A stretch of 64,000 bases of DNA, from contig NZ_CP090366.1 in NCBI RefSeq assembly GCF_021432085.1, positions 1,364,001 through 1,428,000 on the forward strand, in the 5' to 3' direction. A model generated the notes under the pieces. The model was not told the origin of the DNA. It was given only the letters and a program-made list of their open reading frames with translations, and made no database searches. Both the position numbers and the translations under genes were made by a program. This DNA comes from Stutzerimonas kunmingensis (GTDB lineage: Bacteria > Pseudomonadota > Gammaproteobacteria > Pseudomonadales > Pseudomonadaceae). Each line of letters begins with the position of its first letter. Position 1 is the first letter of the stretch. Shown in pieces: positions 1-9,556 of this stretch.

Positions 1-1
1 G

Positions 2-985
2 CCGCCGGATTATTTCGACGAACCGATAGATGGTGGAAGGAGCAACCGGCTCGGAAGGTTCTCACCGGCATTTCTCGGCGCTACCGGCAGCGCCAGCCTG
101 ACGCCCAGTTGCGGCCTAAGATTCAGCTATCAAGGCCAGCCGATGGATTTCGCTGCCGGATGGGAGCCGTCGCTGACTGTTACTGGCTATAACCGCCAGG
201 GTAGCGTAACTCAGAACTATGATCGCGGAGAGTTCTGGCGCCTGCTTGCACCAGAGGTCGGTGACTATGCATCGGCCGTAGGGCGTGCCGGGTTGGACGC
301 GCGCCTTTTCGCGACCGGGAGCTCTACGGTTGCAATCGTAGGAGCGGATGACGGCGATGGCAGCAGGACTTATCGCTGGAGCGGTCAGTCGCTCATGTAT
401 TCCCCTGCCGACAAACCATCGGCGGACGATCTGCCATTCACCGCGAGGGTCGTCCAAACGTTTTCTGCGCCCAGTTTGACCGACGCCGACGCTGTGTGTG
501 TGGCGGATACCGATTGCCAGCCTTTCAGCTACGCCTTCACCGATCAGCCCGGCAGCGAGGTGCGGCTTGGTCGTATCCAGATCGGCAATGCGCATGGCTC
601 GGAGCTGCAGCCGTTAGTGCTGCCGCTCACGATCGAGTCCTGGCAAACGACCGCAGGCGGCTCCGCTTTTCGGATTGAGACTGAAGACCAATGTACTAGC
701 GAGGCTGCGCTCGGCAGCGTGCAATTGGACGGTTTCACCGACCGGCTTGCCAACGGCGAGACAACTGCGGTGTTAGCCAGCATTGGCTTGGGAACGGGCC
801 AGGTGGCGCTCAGCGCGCCGGGCTCCGGAAATGATGGATCAGTCCAGGTATCGCTGCCGGGCATGCCTGAGTGGCTTCGTTATGACTGGAGCGGCGCTGG
901 GCGCGAGGCGGGTCGGGGCCTCGCCTCCTTCGGCATCTACGCAGGCTCGAAACCGCTGATCTTCCGCGGAGAAGTCTATCGCTAG
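2..985 (+). CDS. C-terminal part of a DUF6701 (MshQ-like) surface/pilus protein, 5' truncated by the window edge
   Basis: The frame is open from the first bases of the window, so the true start lies upstream and 327 codons are visible. The segment resembles the DUF6701 C-terminal domain of MSHA-biogenesis MshQ-like proteins: a beta-rich, Gly/Ser-rich region with few Lys, a conserved Cys pair near CVADTDCQP, and the typical ending in which LRYDWSGAG is followed by ASFGIYAG and a final GEVYR. In the family these domains sit at the end of large secreted adhesin or pilus-associated proteins, often after a LamG domain. The domain is inferred from its characteristic end; the rest of the protein and any msh neighbours are outside the window. 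A rho-independent terminator follows 22 bases after the stop. Confidence 0.72.
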   Translation, partial: PPDYFDEPIDGGRSNRLGRFSPAFLGATGSASLTPSCGLRFSYQGQPMDFAAGWEPSLTVTGYNRQGSVTQNYDRGEFWRLLAPEVGDYASAVGRAGLDARLFATGSSTVAIVGADDGDGSRTYRWSGQSLMYSPADKPSADDLPFTARVVQTFSAPSLTDADAVCVADTDCQPFSYAFTDQPGSEVRLGRIQIGNAHGSELQPLVLPLTIESWQTTAGGSAFRIETEDQCTSEAALGSVQLDGFTDRLANGETTAVLASIGLGTGQVALSAPGSGNDGSVQVSLPGMPEWLRYDWSGAGREAGRGLASFGIYAGSKPLIFRGEVYR

Positions 986-1007
986 GAGGCCGGGTTACCG
1001 CAAACGC

Positions 1008-1036
1008 AAAAAGGCCGCTCAATGAGCGGCCTTTTC
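1008..1036 (+). terminator. Rho-independent terminator after the DUF6701 gene
   Basis: A perfect 10-bp stem (1011-1020 with 1024-1033) closes on a 3-nt loop and runs into a T tract. A matching A tract on the left means it could also stop minus-strand transcription arriving from the lipoprotein genes. Confidence 0.85.
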
Positions 1037-1264
1037 GTCCGGGTGTAAAAGAGGGGAATCCCTGGCCTGCCTGTACCAGGGTCCCCGAAACTGGTTGATT
1101 CAGTCTATGCACTGGATGTGCCAGTTTCGTGAAGGTCGGCAGGCGGCTTTGCTCGGACTTGTTCGCAGGCGCTGAGCGCCGGAATCCGCGGGGCGGCGGG
1201 TCCCAGGCGCTGTGTCAGATGCGTCGTAAGGAAGGGTCGGCAGATGTGATCTCGCGTGAAAGCA

Positions 1265-1290
1265 GTGCGCATGCCTTGTTGCATGCGCAC
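1265..1290 (-). terminator. Stem-loop downstream of the META lipoprotein gene
   Basis: Perfect 10-bp inverted repeat (GTGCGCATGC, 1265-1274, with its complement at 1281-1290) around a 6-nt loop, starting 11 bases past the stop of the minus-strand lipoprotein gene. There is no proper T tract, so it may be a weak terminator or a 3' stabilising hairpin. The rest of the 1037-1300 gap shows nothing I can assign. Confidence 0.4.
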
Positions 1291-1300
1291 ATTTGGCGCG

Positions 1301-1702
1301 TTATTCCTGTTCCGGCCAGAGCCGTAGCGGGGTGCCCTGGGCGGGCCAGAGGCGCAGTTGGTCGATGTTGGAGACATCCCAGCGCTCGACGCGATTGAGC
1401 AGATCGAGGAAGTGGTGCTCCTGCTCCATGATTTCCTCCGCGCACATCTTGCGTGTGCTGCCCAGGTTGCTGAAGCGGATCTGCTGGCCATCACGCTCGT
1501 AACTGCCGAACCAGTGGTTGCAGCCCGCGTTGCCGTAGGCGCGGCCGTCGCTCAGCGTGAGCGAGACGGGGGTGCGGCCGATCACGGCGTCATCGCCGAT
1601 CCATTCGGCGATGTAGGTGACGTCGCGTTGCAGTTCGAGCTGTTCGGTGGCACAGCCTGTCAGGCCTAGGACTGCGATGAGTGGCAGGATTCGTGGAGTC
1701 AT
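1301..1702 (-). CDS. META-domain lipoprotein (HslJ-like)
   Basis: 133 aa. The start MTPRILPL is followed by a hydrophobic stretch and a lipobox LTGC (Cys about residue 17), so the protein is predicted to be lipid-anchored. The body resembles the META/HslJ domain: WIGDDAVIG, a Gly-rich turn YGNAGCNHWFGSY, and a conserved MCAEEIMEQE segment. META proteins are linked to heat-shock or novobiocin resistance in E. coli (HslJ) and are otherwise poorly understood. The ATG overlaps the stop of the upstream gene by 4 bases (ATGA), so the two are probably translationally coupled. A much longer open frame extends upstream, but the lipoprotein signal fixes this start. Confidence 0.8.
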   Translation of the reverse strand: MTPRILPLIAVLGLTGCATEQLELQRDVTYIAEWIGDDAVIGRTPVSLTLSDGRAYGNAGCNHWFGSYERDGQQIRFSNLGSTRKMCAEEIMEQEHHFLDLLNRVERWDVSNIDQLRLWPAQGTPLRLWPEQE

Positions 1703-2139
1703 GCCTGTTGCTCCTTCTGGCAGCTGGGGCAGCGGTGCTGGTTGTTCTGACCGGACCAGCCCAATTCGGTGATGCGCGCCTGTGCGGCGGGCTTGCGCGC
1801 GGCCTCGCCGAGCTTGGCATCCACGGCGAACTCGAAGTCCAGCTGTTTGCCGCAGCTGTCGCAGGCGACCTGCCAGTTGAGGATTTCCAGTTCGCGGAAT
1901 ACCGGCCCGCTGGCCACCGCCATCCATTGCCCCGGTGGGTTGATCAGGTGGCGGACCTTCTCCACTGTCAGGCGCTGGGAAAGGTCGCGGCTGCCCTTGA
2001 GCGTGACGATCAGTACATCGCCGCTGCGAATCGAGCCGCCATTGCCGGTTACCTGATAGCGGCCCGGCGCCAGCGCACGGCATTCGGTGAGGGTGTGGGC
2101 GGGGTTGAGCAGGGTGTAGCGGAAATCGTGTTCGGCCAT
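1699..2139 (-). CDS. Conserved hypothetical protein with a C-terminal Cys4 motif
   Basis: 146 aa starting MAEHDFRY; I do not recognise a named family with certainty. The N-terminal two thirds look like a compact beta domain (GRYQVTGNGGSIRSGDVLIV). The C-terminal third carries CDSCGK and RCPSCQ, a CxxC...CxxC arrangement typical of zinc ribbons. The length, lack of a signal peptide and coupling to the META lipoprotein suggest a cytoplasmic protein made with it. An upstream in-frame Met would add 26 low-complexity residues; the chosen start sits at the beginning of the conserved-looking sequence, although its ribosome binding site is weak. Confidence 0.65.
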   Translation of the reverse strand: MAEHDFRYTLLNPAHTLTECRALAPGRYQVTGNGGSIRSGDVLIVTLKGSRDLSQRLTVEKVRHLINPPGQWMAVASGPVFRELEILNWQVACDSCGKQLDFEFAVDAKLGEAARKPAAQARITELGWSGQNNQHRCPSCQKEQQA

Positions 2140-2235
2140 GACTCGTGATCGACGGTGAGTTGTGCGCGCAATGCTAGCACGCGGCCCGGCGGCAGGCGTG
2201 CCGCCGGGACGAATCACGGTCGAGAAGCGAGCCGA

Positions 2236-3042
2236 TCACTGCGCCCGAGCGGTTGCCGGCGTGCCGAAAGTGTCTTCGAAAAAGCGTTGCATGTCGCGCC
2301 AGGAGCGTTCGTCCGCGGCCTTCTGATAGGCGACGTCCAGGCCATTCTTCTGGTGGGCGTCGGCGCCCGGATTGGTGAAACCGTGCTTGGCGCCGGGCAG
2401 GCTGACGAACTGGTAGTCGGCACCGGCCTTGACCATCTCGACGTTCAGCGCGGCGATGTCGTCGGTGCTGATCATGCTGTCCTCGCTGCCATGCTCGACC
2501 AGCACACGCGCCTTGACGCTGCCGGGGGCGGCGCGGGTTTCGGTGGCCAGCGCGCCGTGGAAGCTGACCACGCCTTCCAGCGGCACACCCTGTCGCGCCA
2601 TGTCCAGAACCACCTTGCCGCCGAAGCAGTAGCCCACCGCGCCCAGTTTGGCGGTATCGGTCTGGGCCTGCTCCTTGAGCAGATCGAGGCCGGCATTGAA
2701 GCGGCCCTTGGCAGCATCGGCGTCCTTCAGTGCCGCCTGCATGAAGCTCATGGCGTCTTTCGGGTGATCGGTGTTCTTGCCTTCGCCGTACATGTCGATG
2801 GCCAACGCGCTGTAGCCCAGCTCAGCGAGGTCGCGAGCGCGCTGCTTGGCGTAGTCGTTCAGCCCCCACCATTCGTGTACCACGACGATGCCGGGACGCT
2901 TGCCTTCGATGGCGTCGTCATAGGCGTAATAGCCGATCATCTCGGTGCCATCGGCAGCGGTGTAGGGGATTTCCTGCGTCTGAATCTCGGCATTCGCAGT
3001 GACGCTGGCAACCATGAGCAGGCCGAACAGGCAGTGGCGCAT
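2236..3042 (-). CDS. Secreted dienelactone hydrolase family protein
   Basis: 268 aa alpha/beta hydrolase of the DLH family. The first 18 residues form a Sec signal peptide ending in TANA, so a periplasmic location is likely. The nucleophile motif GYCFGG (Cys about residue 139), an acidic residue in HGSEDSM and the catalytic His in AKHGF make up the Cys-Asp-His triad typical of carboxymethylenebutenolidase-like enzymes; VVVHEWWGLN is the usual oxyanion-side motif. The start is supported by GGAG about 10 bases upstream; a longer frame beginning 41 codons earlier lacks the signal peptide at its N-terminus. The substrate is unknown. A second DLH-family gene with a Tat-like leader lies at 52265-53152. 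Confidence 0.85.
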   Translation of the reverse strand: MRHCLFGLLMVASVTANAEIQTQEIPYTAADGTEMIGYYAYDDAIEGKRPGIVVVHEWWGLNDYAKQRARDLAELGYSALAIDMYGEGKNTDHPKDAMSFMQAALKDADAAKGRFNAGLDLLKEQAQTDTAKLGAVGYCFGGKVVLDMARQGVPLEGVVSFHGALATETRAAPGSVKARVLVEHGSEDSMISTDDIAALNVEMVKAGADYQFVSLPGAKHGFTNPGADAHQKNGLDVAYQKAADERSWRDMQRFFEDTFGTPATARAQ

Positions 3043-3171
3043 CGTGAGGTCTCCTTGACGGGGCAATACGGCGTGAGTGAGCGGAGGGAAAAGCATAGCG
3101 GGTTCTTCGACTGCCGGGGCGGGGCAGGGGTTCGCCGGGGAGCCTGCGGGCGGCTGGCTACGCACGTCGGC

Positions 3172-3205
3172 GGGAAAATAAAAAGCCCCGCCAGGAGGCG
3201 GGGCT
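3172..3205 (-). terminator. Terminator of the liv/bra operon
   Basis: Stem 3184-3192 with 3197-3205 (AGCCCCGCC and its complement), 4-nt loop, followed on the minus strand by a long T-rich run. It lies 22 bases after the braG stop, between that gene and the start of the dienelactone hydrolase gene. Confidence 0.9.
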
Positions 3206-3227
3206 CGGTGCAGACGCAGGACCTGGT

Positions 3228-3929
3228 TCAGCCCCCCAGATAAGCGTCACGGACCTTCGGATCGGTCAGCAGATCCTGACCGCTGCCCTGCATGACGATA
3301 TGCCCGTTCTCCAGCACGTAACCGCGGTCGGCCAGCTTGAGCGCCTGGTTGGCGTTCTGCTCGACCAGGAACACCGTCACGCCATCCTCACGCAGCTGTT
3401 CGATGATCTCGAAAATCTGCTGGATGATGATCGGCGCCAAGCCCAGCGATGGCTCGTCGAGTAGCAGCAGCTTGGGTTTGCTCATCAGCGCGCGGGCGAT
3501 GGCGAGCATCTGCTGTTCACCGCCGGACATGGTGCCACCGCGTTGCTGGTAGCGCTCCTTGAGCCGCGGGAACAGGCCGAGCACCTTGTCCAGTTGCTCC
3601 TGGAAGTTCGTCTTGCCGGTGAAGAAGCCGCCCATGGAGAGATTTTCCTCAACCGTCAGGCGGGCGAAGATCCGCCGCCCTTCGGGTACCACGGCGATGG
3701 CCTTGCGCATGATGTCGCAGGTCTGCTGGCCGACCAGCTCCTCGCCCTGGAAGCGGATGCTGCCACTGGCCGCCTGCGGCGAGCCGCACAGGGTCATCAG
3801 CAGGGTCGACTTGCCGGCACCGTTGGCGCCGATCAGGGTGACGATCTCGCCCTGTTCGACCTGCACGTTGATGTCGTGCAGGGCCTGGATCTTGCCGTAG
3901 AAGGTCGAGACGTTTTCGAAAGTCAGCAT
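3228..3929 (-). CDS. livF: High-affinity branched-chain amino acid ABC transporter, ATP-binding protein LivF/BraG
   Basis: 233 aa ATPase subunit, the normal LivF length. Walker A GANGAGKST near residue 34, Q-loop region VVPEGRRIFARLTVEENL (the PEGR form is typical of LivF), signature MSGGEQQ, Walker B LLLLDEPSLGLAP and the switch His replaced by Gln in FLVEQN, as is normal for LivF. It pairs with LivG to drive import of leucine, isoleucine and valine (alanine and threonine in BraC systems). It is the last gene of the minus-strand operon and starts 2 bases after the livG stop; a strong terminator follows. Confidence 0.96.
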   Translation of the reverse strand: MLTFENVSTFYGKIQALHDINVQVEQGEIVTLIGANGAGKSTLLMTLCGSPQAASGSIRFQGEELVGQQTCDIMRKAIAVVPEGRRIFARLTVEENLSMGGFFTGKTNFQEQLDKVLGLFPRLKERYQQRGGTMSGGEQQMLAIARALMSKPKLLLLDEPSLGLAPIIIQQIFEIIEQLREDGVTVFLVEQNANQALKLADRGYVLENGHIVMQGSGQDLLTDPKVRDAYLGG

Positions 3930-3931
3930 GC

Positions 3932-4699
3932 TTACGCCTCCCCCAGATAGGCTTTGATCACGTCCGGATTGTTACGGACTTGCTCGGGTGAACCATTGGC
4001 CAGCGGGGTGCCCTGATTGATCACGTAGATGTGGTCGGAAATGCTCATGACCAGCTTCATGTCGTGCTCGATCAGCAGCACGGTGACCCCGTGTTTGTCG
4101 CGTAGCATGGCGATCAGGGCCTTGAGGTCCTCGGTTTCTCTGGGGTTCAGGCCGGCCGCCGGTTCGTCGAGCATGAGGATGCGCGGGCGCGTCATCATGC
4201 AGCGGGCGATCTCCAGACGGCGCTGCTGGCCGTAGGCGAGGGTGCCTGCCGGTCGATTGGCGACATCGGTCAGATTGACCTGTTCCAGCCAGTGCGCAGC
4301 GAAGTCCATCGCCTCGCGCTCGCTCTTGCGAAACGCCGGCGTCTTGAACAAGCCGGCAAGGAAGCCGGTGTTCAGGTGACGGTGCTGGGCCACCAACAGG
4401 TTTTCCACGGCCGTCATGTCCTTGAACAGGCGGACGTTCTGGAACGTGCGCACCACGCCCTGACGAGCGATCTTGTGGCCAGGCAGGCCGTGGATCGGCG
4501 TGCCGTCGAGGAGGATTTCCCCCGCGGTCGGCTGATAGAAGCCGGTCAGGCAGTTGAACACCGTGGTCTTGCCGGCGCCGTTGGGGCCGATCATCGAAAC
4601 CACCTGTTTGTCATGTACCGTCAGCCCCACCTCGTTGACCGCCAGCAGGCCGCCAAAACGCATCATCAGGCCGCGTACTTCTAGAATCGGGCGGCTCAT
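3932..4699 (-). CDS. livG: High-affinity branched-chain amino acid ABC transporter, ATP-binding protein LivG/BraF
   Basis: 255 aa, the second ATPase of the branched-chain amino acid importer. Walker [10 protein letters not shown] near residue 38, the LivG-specific [19 protein letters not shown] segment, signature LAYGQQRR (the AYGQQRRLE form is normal for LivG), Walker [14 protein letters not shown] and switch His in LLIEHDM. Its ATG overlaps the livM stop by 4 bases, indicating translational coupling in the order braD-braE-braF-braG. Confidence 0.96.
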   Translation of the reverse strand: MSRPILEVRGLMMRFGGLLAVNEVGLTVHDKQVVSMIGPNGAGKTTVFNCLTGFYQPTAGEILLDGTPIHGLPGHKIARQGVVRTFQNVRLFKDMTAVENLLVAQHRHLNTGFLAGLFKTPAFRKSEREAMDFAAHWLEQVNLTDVANRPAGTLAYGQQRRLEIARCMMTRPRILMLDEPAAGLNPRETEDLKALIAMLRDKHGVTVLLIEHDMKLVMSISDHIYVINQGTPLANGSPEQVRNNPDVIKAYLGEA

Positions 4700-5948
4700 T
4701 GCTTCAGCTCCAGGTGTGGGCGTTGCATCGGCAGCAGGCCTTGCGGACGCCAGATCATCATCAGCACCATCAGGGCACCGAACATCAACATGCGGTATTC
4801 GCTGAATTCGCGCATCAGCTCAGGCAGCAGGATCATCACGATGGCTGCGAGGATCACCCCGAGCTGCGAGCCCATGCCACCCAGCACGACGATGGCGAGG
4901 ATGATCGCCGACTCGATGAAGGTGAACGACTCCGGCGATACCAACCCCTGGCGTGCGGCGAAGAAGCTGCCGGCAAACCCGGCGAAGGTTGCACCTAGGG
5001 TGAAGGCCGAGAGCTTGATCACGGTGGGATTCATGCCCAGCGCGCGGCAGGCGATCTCGTCTTCGCGCAGGGCTTCCCAGGCGCGTCCGATAGGCATGCG
5101 TAGCAGGCGGTTGATCACGAACAACGTCAACAGCACCAGTAGCAGGGCAATCAGGTAGAGGAAGATCACCTTGTTCACCGAGTTATAGGCCACGCCGAAA
5201 TACTCGTGGAACGTCTGCATGCCCTCGGCTGCGCGGCGGTCGAATGACAGGCCGAACAGGGTCGGTTTGTCGATGCCGCTGATGCCGTTCGGGCCGCCGG
5301 TGAGGTCGGTCATGTTGCGCAGCAGGATGCGGATGATCTCGCCGAAGCCGAGAGTCACGATGGCCAGATAGTCACCGCGCAGGCGCAACACCGGGAAGCC
5401 CAGCAGGAAGCCGAACAGCGCCGCCATCGCGCCGGCGATGGGCAGTGCAGTCCAGAACCCGACCCCGTAGTAGTGCGAGAGCAGCGCATAGGTGTAGGCA
5501 CCGACGGCGTAGAAGCCGACGTAACCCAGGTCGAGCAGGCCGGCCAGACCGACGACGATGTTCAGGCCGAGGCCGAGCATCACGTAGATCAGGATCAGCG
5601 TGGCGATGTCCACCGCGCCACGTGACCCATAGAACGGCCACGCCAGCGCGACGAGGATCAGAGCGATGATGATCCAGCGTTGGGTCGAGGGCAGGGTAAG
5701 GAAGCTGCCTGCACCTGCGGGTACGCTCGGCAGGCTCGGGCTGGCGGCCCAGCCGGCGGCCAGGTGAGTACGGAACAGTTGCCAGACGAACATGGCTACC
5801 GCGCAGGCAGCAATGATCCAGAACGTACCGGCTTCGGCGCCATGCACTTCGACGCGAATGCCGACGGTGGTGAGCTTCAGGCCGAATACCGGTACCGCAA
5901 CGGCGATGACCAGCAGGGCGCTGAAGAAGGCTGTACGGAGATTGCCGG

Positions 5949-5952
<4 letters not shown>
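4696..5952 (-). CDS. livM: High-affinity branched-chain amino acid ABC transporter permease LivM/BraE
   Basis: 418 aa integral membrane permease. An N-terminal extension with two extra hydrophobic segments (about residues 8-65) precedes the core permease, as in Pseudomonas BraE. The core shows about eight further membrane spans, the conserved [22 protein letters not shown] motif near residue 130 (here broken up: GLGLNIVVG then [10 protein letters not shown]) and the EAA-like cytoplasmic loop with [16 protein letters not shown]. It overlaps livH and livG by 4 bases each. Confidence 0.95.
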
Positions 5953-6872
<920 letters not shown>

Positions 6873-7082
6873 CACTGCTCTCCCGAAGTCCCTGCAATTG
6901 CGTTTCGGTCTGCTGCGCTGCCCACGTCGAACGCACCGCACACCCTGGCGCGGCGCCACTGCGGTACGGTGCCCTGCGGATCACGCACGGCATCGGTTCG
7001 AGGTGGGCCTGCTGTTCAGGCCGCTCGTTGAATTACAGGTACGGCAGGGCGACCCGGGTGCTTTTGGCTGGGCCGCCTGCTT

Positions 7083-7112
7083 AAAACAAAGCCCACAAGC
7101 AAGTGTGGGCTT
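7083..7112 (-). terminator. Intrinsic terminator/attenuator between braC and livH
   Basis: Stem GCCCACA (7091-7097) with its complement at 7104-7110, 6-nt loop, followed on the minus strand by TTTGTTTT. It sits 18-47 bases after the braC stop and about 210 bases before livH. Such a site would let the binding protein be made in excess over the membrane parts. The 6873-7082 spacer contains no gene that I can see. Confidence 0.8.
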
Positions 7113-7129
7113 CGTCAGGCTGATGGAAT

Positions 7130-8248
7130 TTACTTGGCTTCGGTCTTGGTGCCGTCCTGGTGCCATTCGTAGACGACGAAGTTGAAGTCCTTCAGGTCGC
7201 CCTTCTCGTCGAAGGAGAGCATGCCGGTCGGAGTGTCGAAGGTATTGCTGCGCAGCGCCTCGGCGACCTTGGCGGTGTCGGTGCTGCCGGCTTTCTCGAT
7301 ACCTTCGGCAATGACCTGCACGGCGGCGTAGGCGGGGAATACGAACGGGCCGCTCGGGTCCTGCTTCTTGGCCTTGAAGCCGTCTACCAGTTCCTTGTTG
7401 CGCGGGTCCTGATCGAACGACTTCGGCAGCGTCACGTACATGCCTTCGGAAGCCGGGCCGGCGATGGCGGAGATTTCCGAGTTGCCGACGCCTTCCGGAC
7501 CCATGAAGCGTACGTTCAGGCCTTTTTCCTTGGACTGACGCAGCAGCAGACCCAGTTCCGGGTGGTAGCCGCCGTAGTAGACAAAATCCACGCCTTCACG
7601 CTTGAGCTTGGCGATCAGCGACGAGAAGTCCTTGTCGCCGGCATTGATGCCTTCGAACAGGCCGACCTTGATGTTCTTGCTTTCCAGGGTCTGCTTGACG
7701 GCAGTGGCGATGCCTTCACCGTACTGCTGCTTGTCATGGATGACGGCGACGTTCTTCGGCTTGACGTGGTCGGCAATGAAGTTGCCGGCGGTCGGGCCCT
7801 GCAGGCTGTCGAGGCCGATGGTGCGGAAGATCAGCTCGTAACCGCGGGAGGTGATGTCCGGGCTGGTGGAAGCCGCGGTGATCATCAGGATGCCTTCGTC
7901 CTCATAGATGTCGGACGCCGGCTGAGTGGAGCTGGAGCAGAGGTGGCCGACAACGAACTGCACTTCGTCATTGACGATCTTGTTGGCCACCGCCACGGCC
8001 TGCTTCGGATCGCAGGCGTCGTCGTAGCGTACGCCTTCCAGTTGCTGGCCGTTCACCCCGCCGGCCTTGTTGATCTGCTCGATGGCCATTTCGGCCCCGA
8101 TGAACTGCATGTCCCCGTACTGCGCCACCGGCCCGGTTACCGGCCCTGCCAATCCGATGCGGATCGTGTCGGCGGCCAGGGTGTAGCTGGCTGCGCCGGT
8201 CAGTGCCATTGCCAGGAAAATTTTCGAAAGACGCTGGTTGGTCTTCAT
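7130..8248 (-). CDS. braC: Branched-chain amino acid ABC transporter substrate-binding protein BraC
   Basis: 372 aa periplasmic binding protein. Sec signal peptide of about 25 residues ending TLAA before DTIRIGLAGPVTGPVAQYGD, which is almost the BraC consensus. A disulfide-type Cys pair lies in YDDACDP and VGHLCSSS. The ligand-site SSS-T-P region, the hinge HDKQQYGEG and the C-terminal DEKGDLKDFNF also match the P. aeruginosa BraC as I remember it. In that family it binds Leu/Ile/Val with Ala/Thr. GGAG lies about 8 bases before the ATG. It is transcribed first, diverging from the DUF2288 gene across a 199-bp spacer that should hold both promoters. Confidence 0.96.
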   Translation of the reverse strand: MKTNQRLSKIFLAMALTGAASYTLAADTIRIGLAGPVTGPVAQYGDMQFIGAEMAIEQINKAGGVNGQQLEGVRYDDACDPKQAVAVANKIVNDEVQFVVGHLCSSSTQPASDIYEDEGILMITAASTSPDITSRGYELIFRTIGLDSLQGPTAGNFIADHVKPKNVAVIHDKQQYGEGIATAVKQTLESKNIKVGLFEGINAGDKDFSSLIAKLKREGVDFVYYGGYHPELGLLLRQSKEKGLNVRFMGPEGVGNSEISAIAGPASEGMYVTLPKSFDQDPRNKELVDGFKAKKQDPSGPFVFPAYAAVQVIAEGIEKAGSTDTAKVAEALRSNTFDTPTGMLSFDEKGDLKDFNFVVYEWHQDGTKTEAK

Positions 8249-8447
8249 AAGTGCTCCACTTGCATCGTTATTGTTTGAATCCTGCGGGCCCGAGTGCCGT
8301 TAAGAGGCGAACATCCCGAAACGCTCCGGCAACTGTACCGGCACAGTGTAGAAGTGTCTCCTCCGTTTGCACAGCCGGCAGATTCAACCGTTTGATGGGA
8401 ATCGGGGCGCGGGTATCATTGCGCGCTTTCCGAACCTGGTGATTCCC

Positions 8448-8765
8448 ATGGCCGACGACGCAAGCACTCTTTATGCCAAGCTGTTGGGCGAAACCGCAGC
8501 GATTACCTGGGAAGAACTGCAGCCGTTCTTCGCTCGCGGAGCGCTGCTGCAGGTGGCTGGCGATGCTGATCTGGTCGAGGTGGCGCTAGCCGTCGCCGAG
8601 GACGATCAGACCAAGGTAGCGGCGTGGCTCCACGGCGGACAGCTGTCGAAGATGCAGCCCGAGCAGGCGCAGGACTGGCTGGAGCGTGACCCCGACCTCT
8701 GGGCCGTCGTGGTCGCACCCTGGGTGCTGGTGCAGGAGCGCGTCGGCAAACCTGCATTGCACTGA
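8448..8765 (+). CDS. DUF2288 family protein
   Basis: 105 aa cytoplasmic protein. The whole length matches the DUF2288 pattern: LYAKLLGETAAITWEELQ at the start, FFARGALLQVAGDADLVEVA in the middle and RDPDLWAVVVAPWVLVQE near the end. No function is established for the family. The chosen ATG begins this conserved region; an in-frame start 27 codons earlier is unlikely. It is divergent from braC and converges on the following ABC operon with only 23 bases between the stops. Confidence 0.85.
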   Translation: MADDASTLYAKLLGETAAITWEELQPFFARGALLQVAGDADLVEVALAVAEDDQTKVAAWLHGGQLSKMQPEQAQDWLERDPDLWAVVVAPWVLVQERVGKPALH

Positions 8766-8788
8766 AATGGGGCGAGCTCAGGTTTAAG

Positions 8789-9556
8789 TCAGCCTCGCAC
8801 CCAGCGCTGCCTGGCCCAGGCACTCAGGCTGTCGACCGCCAGTACCATCGCCAGCATGGCCAGAATCACCGTCGAGGCTTGGGCTTCCTGGAACAGGCTG
8901 AGGCTCATGTAGAGCATCTGGCCCAGGCCGCCGGCGCCAACGAAGCCGAGCACGCTGGCCATGCGAATATTGTTTTCCCAGCGGTACAGCGTGTAGGCCA
9001 CCAGTTGCGGCCAGAGCGAGGGCAGCGTGCCGTAGCAGAATGCCGCGATGCGTCCGCTACCGGCCAGGCGAAGGGCGTCGGCGGGCTGCGGCGGGGTATT
9101 TTCCAGCGCTTCGGCGAACAGGCGCCCCAGCACGCCAGCCGTGTGCAGCGCCAGCGCCAGGGTGCCGGCGTTTGGCCCGAGCCCCGCTGCCAGCACCATC
9201 AGCGCGGCCCAAACCAATTCCGGAATCGCCCGTAGCGCATTGAGCAGCAGGCGCGATGCTGCCTGCGCCAGCAGACCGAAACGGCCAGCCGCGGGGAGTG
9301 CCAGCAACAAGCCGAACAGGGCTGCGAGCAATGTGCCGACGGCCGACATCGCCAGTGTTTCCAACGTGCCGCGAGCGATCGCCTGCAGATGCGCGGGCGA
9401 CAGGTCCGGCGCCATGAATCCCGAAGCGTAGGCGGCCATCTGCGTAAGGCCGTCTCGGCTGAGCAGCGCGGCGCTTTCCAGCTGTAGGAAGGCAAAGGCA
9501 GCCACCACGGCCGCGACCAGCCCGGCCGGAATCAGCAGGCGCGACAGCCGTCTCAT
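8789..9556 (-). CDS. PhnE-like ABC transporter permease (second permease)
   Basis: 255 aa inner-membrane permease with about six hydrophobic spans. It carries the PhnE-type features: ARGTLETLAMSAVGTLLA, NALRAIPELVWAAL and the terminal VLGFVGAGGLGQMLYMSLS. It is the last gene of the minus-strand operon, and its ATG overlaps the stop of the first permease by 4 bases. The same frame stays open far upstream as a shadow of the first permease, but the coupled ATG is the natural start. Together with 9553-10386 it probably forms the heterodimeric channel. Confidence 0.88.
   Translation of the reverse strand: MRRLSRLLIPAGLVAAVVAAFAFLQLESAALLSRDGLTQMAAYASGFMAPDLSPAHLQAIARGTLETLAMSAVGTLLAALFGLLLALPAAGRFGLLAQAASRLLLNALRAIPELVWAALMVLAAGLGPNAGTLALALHTAGVLGRLFAEALENTPPQPADALRLAGSGRIAAFCYGTLPSLWPQLVAYTLYRWENNIRMASVLGFVGAGGLGQMLYMSLSLFQEAQASTVILAMLAMVLAVDSLSAWARQRWVRG

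Noticed and set aside
1703..2083. Upstream extension of the META lipoprotein frame
   Set aside because: The extension overlaps the preceding gene and would bury the lipoprotein signal.
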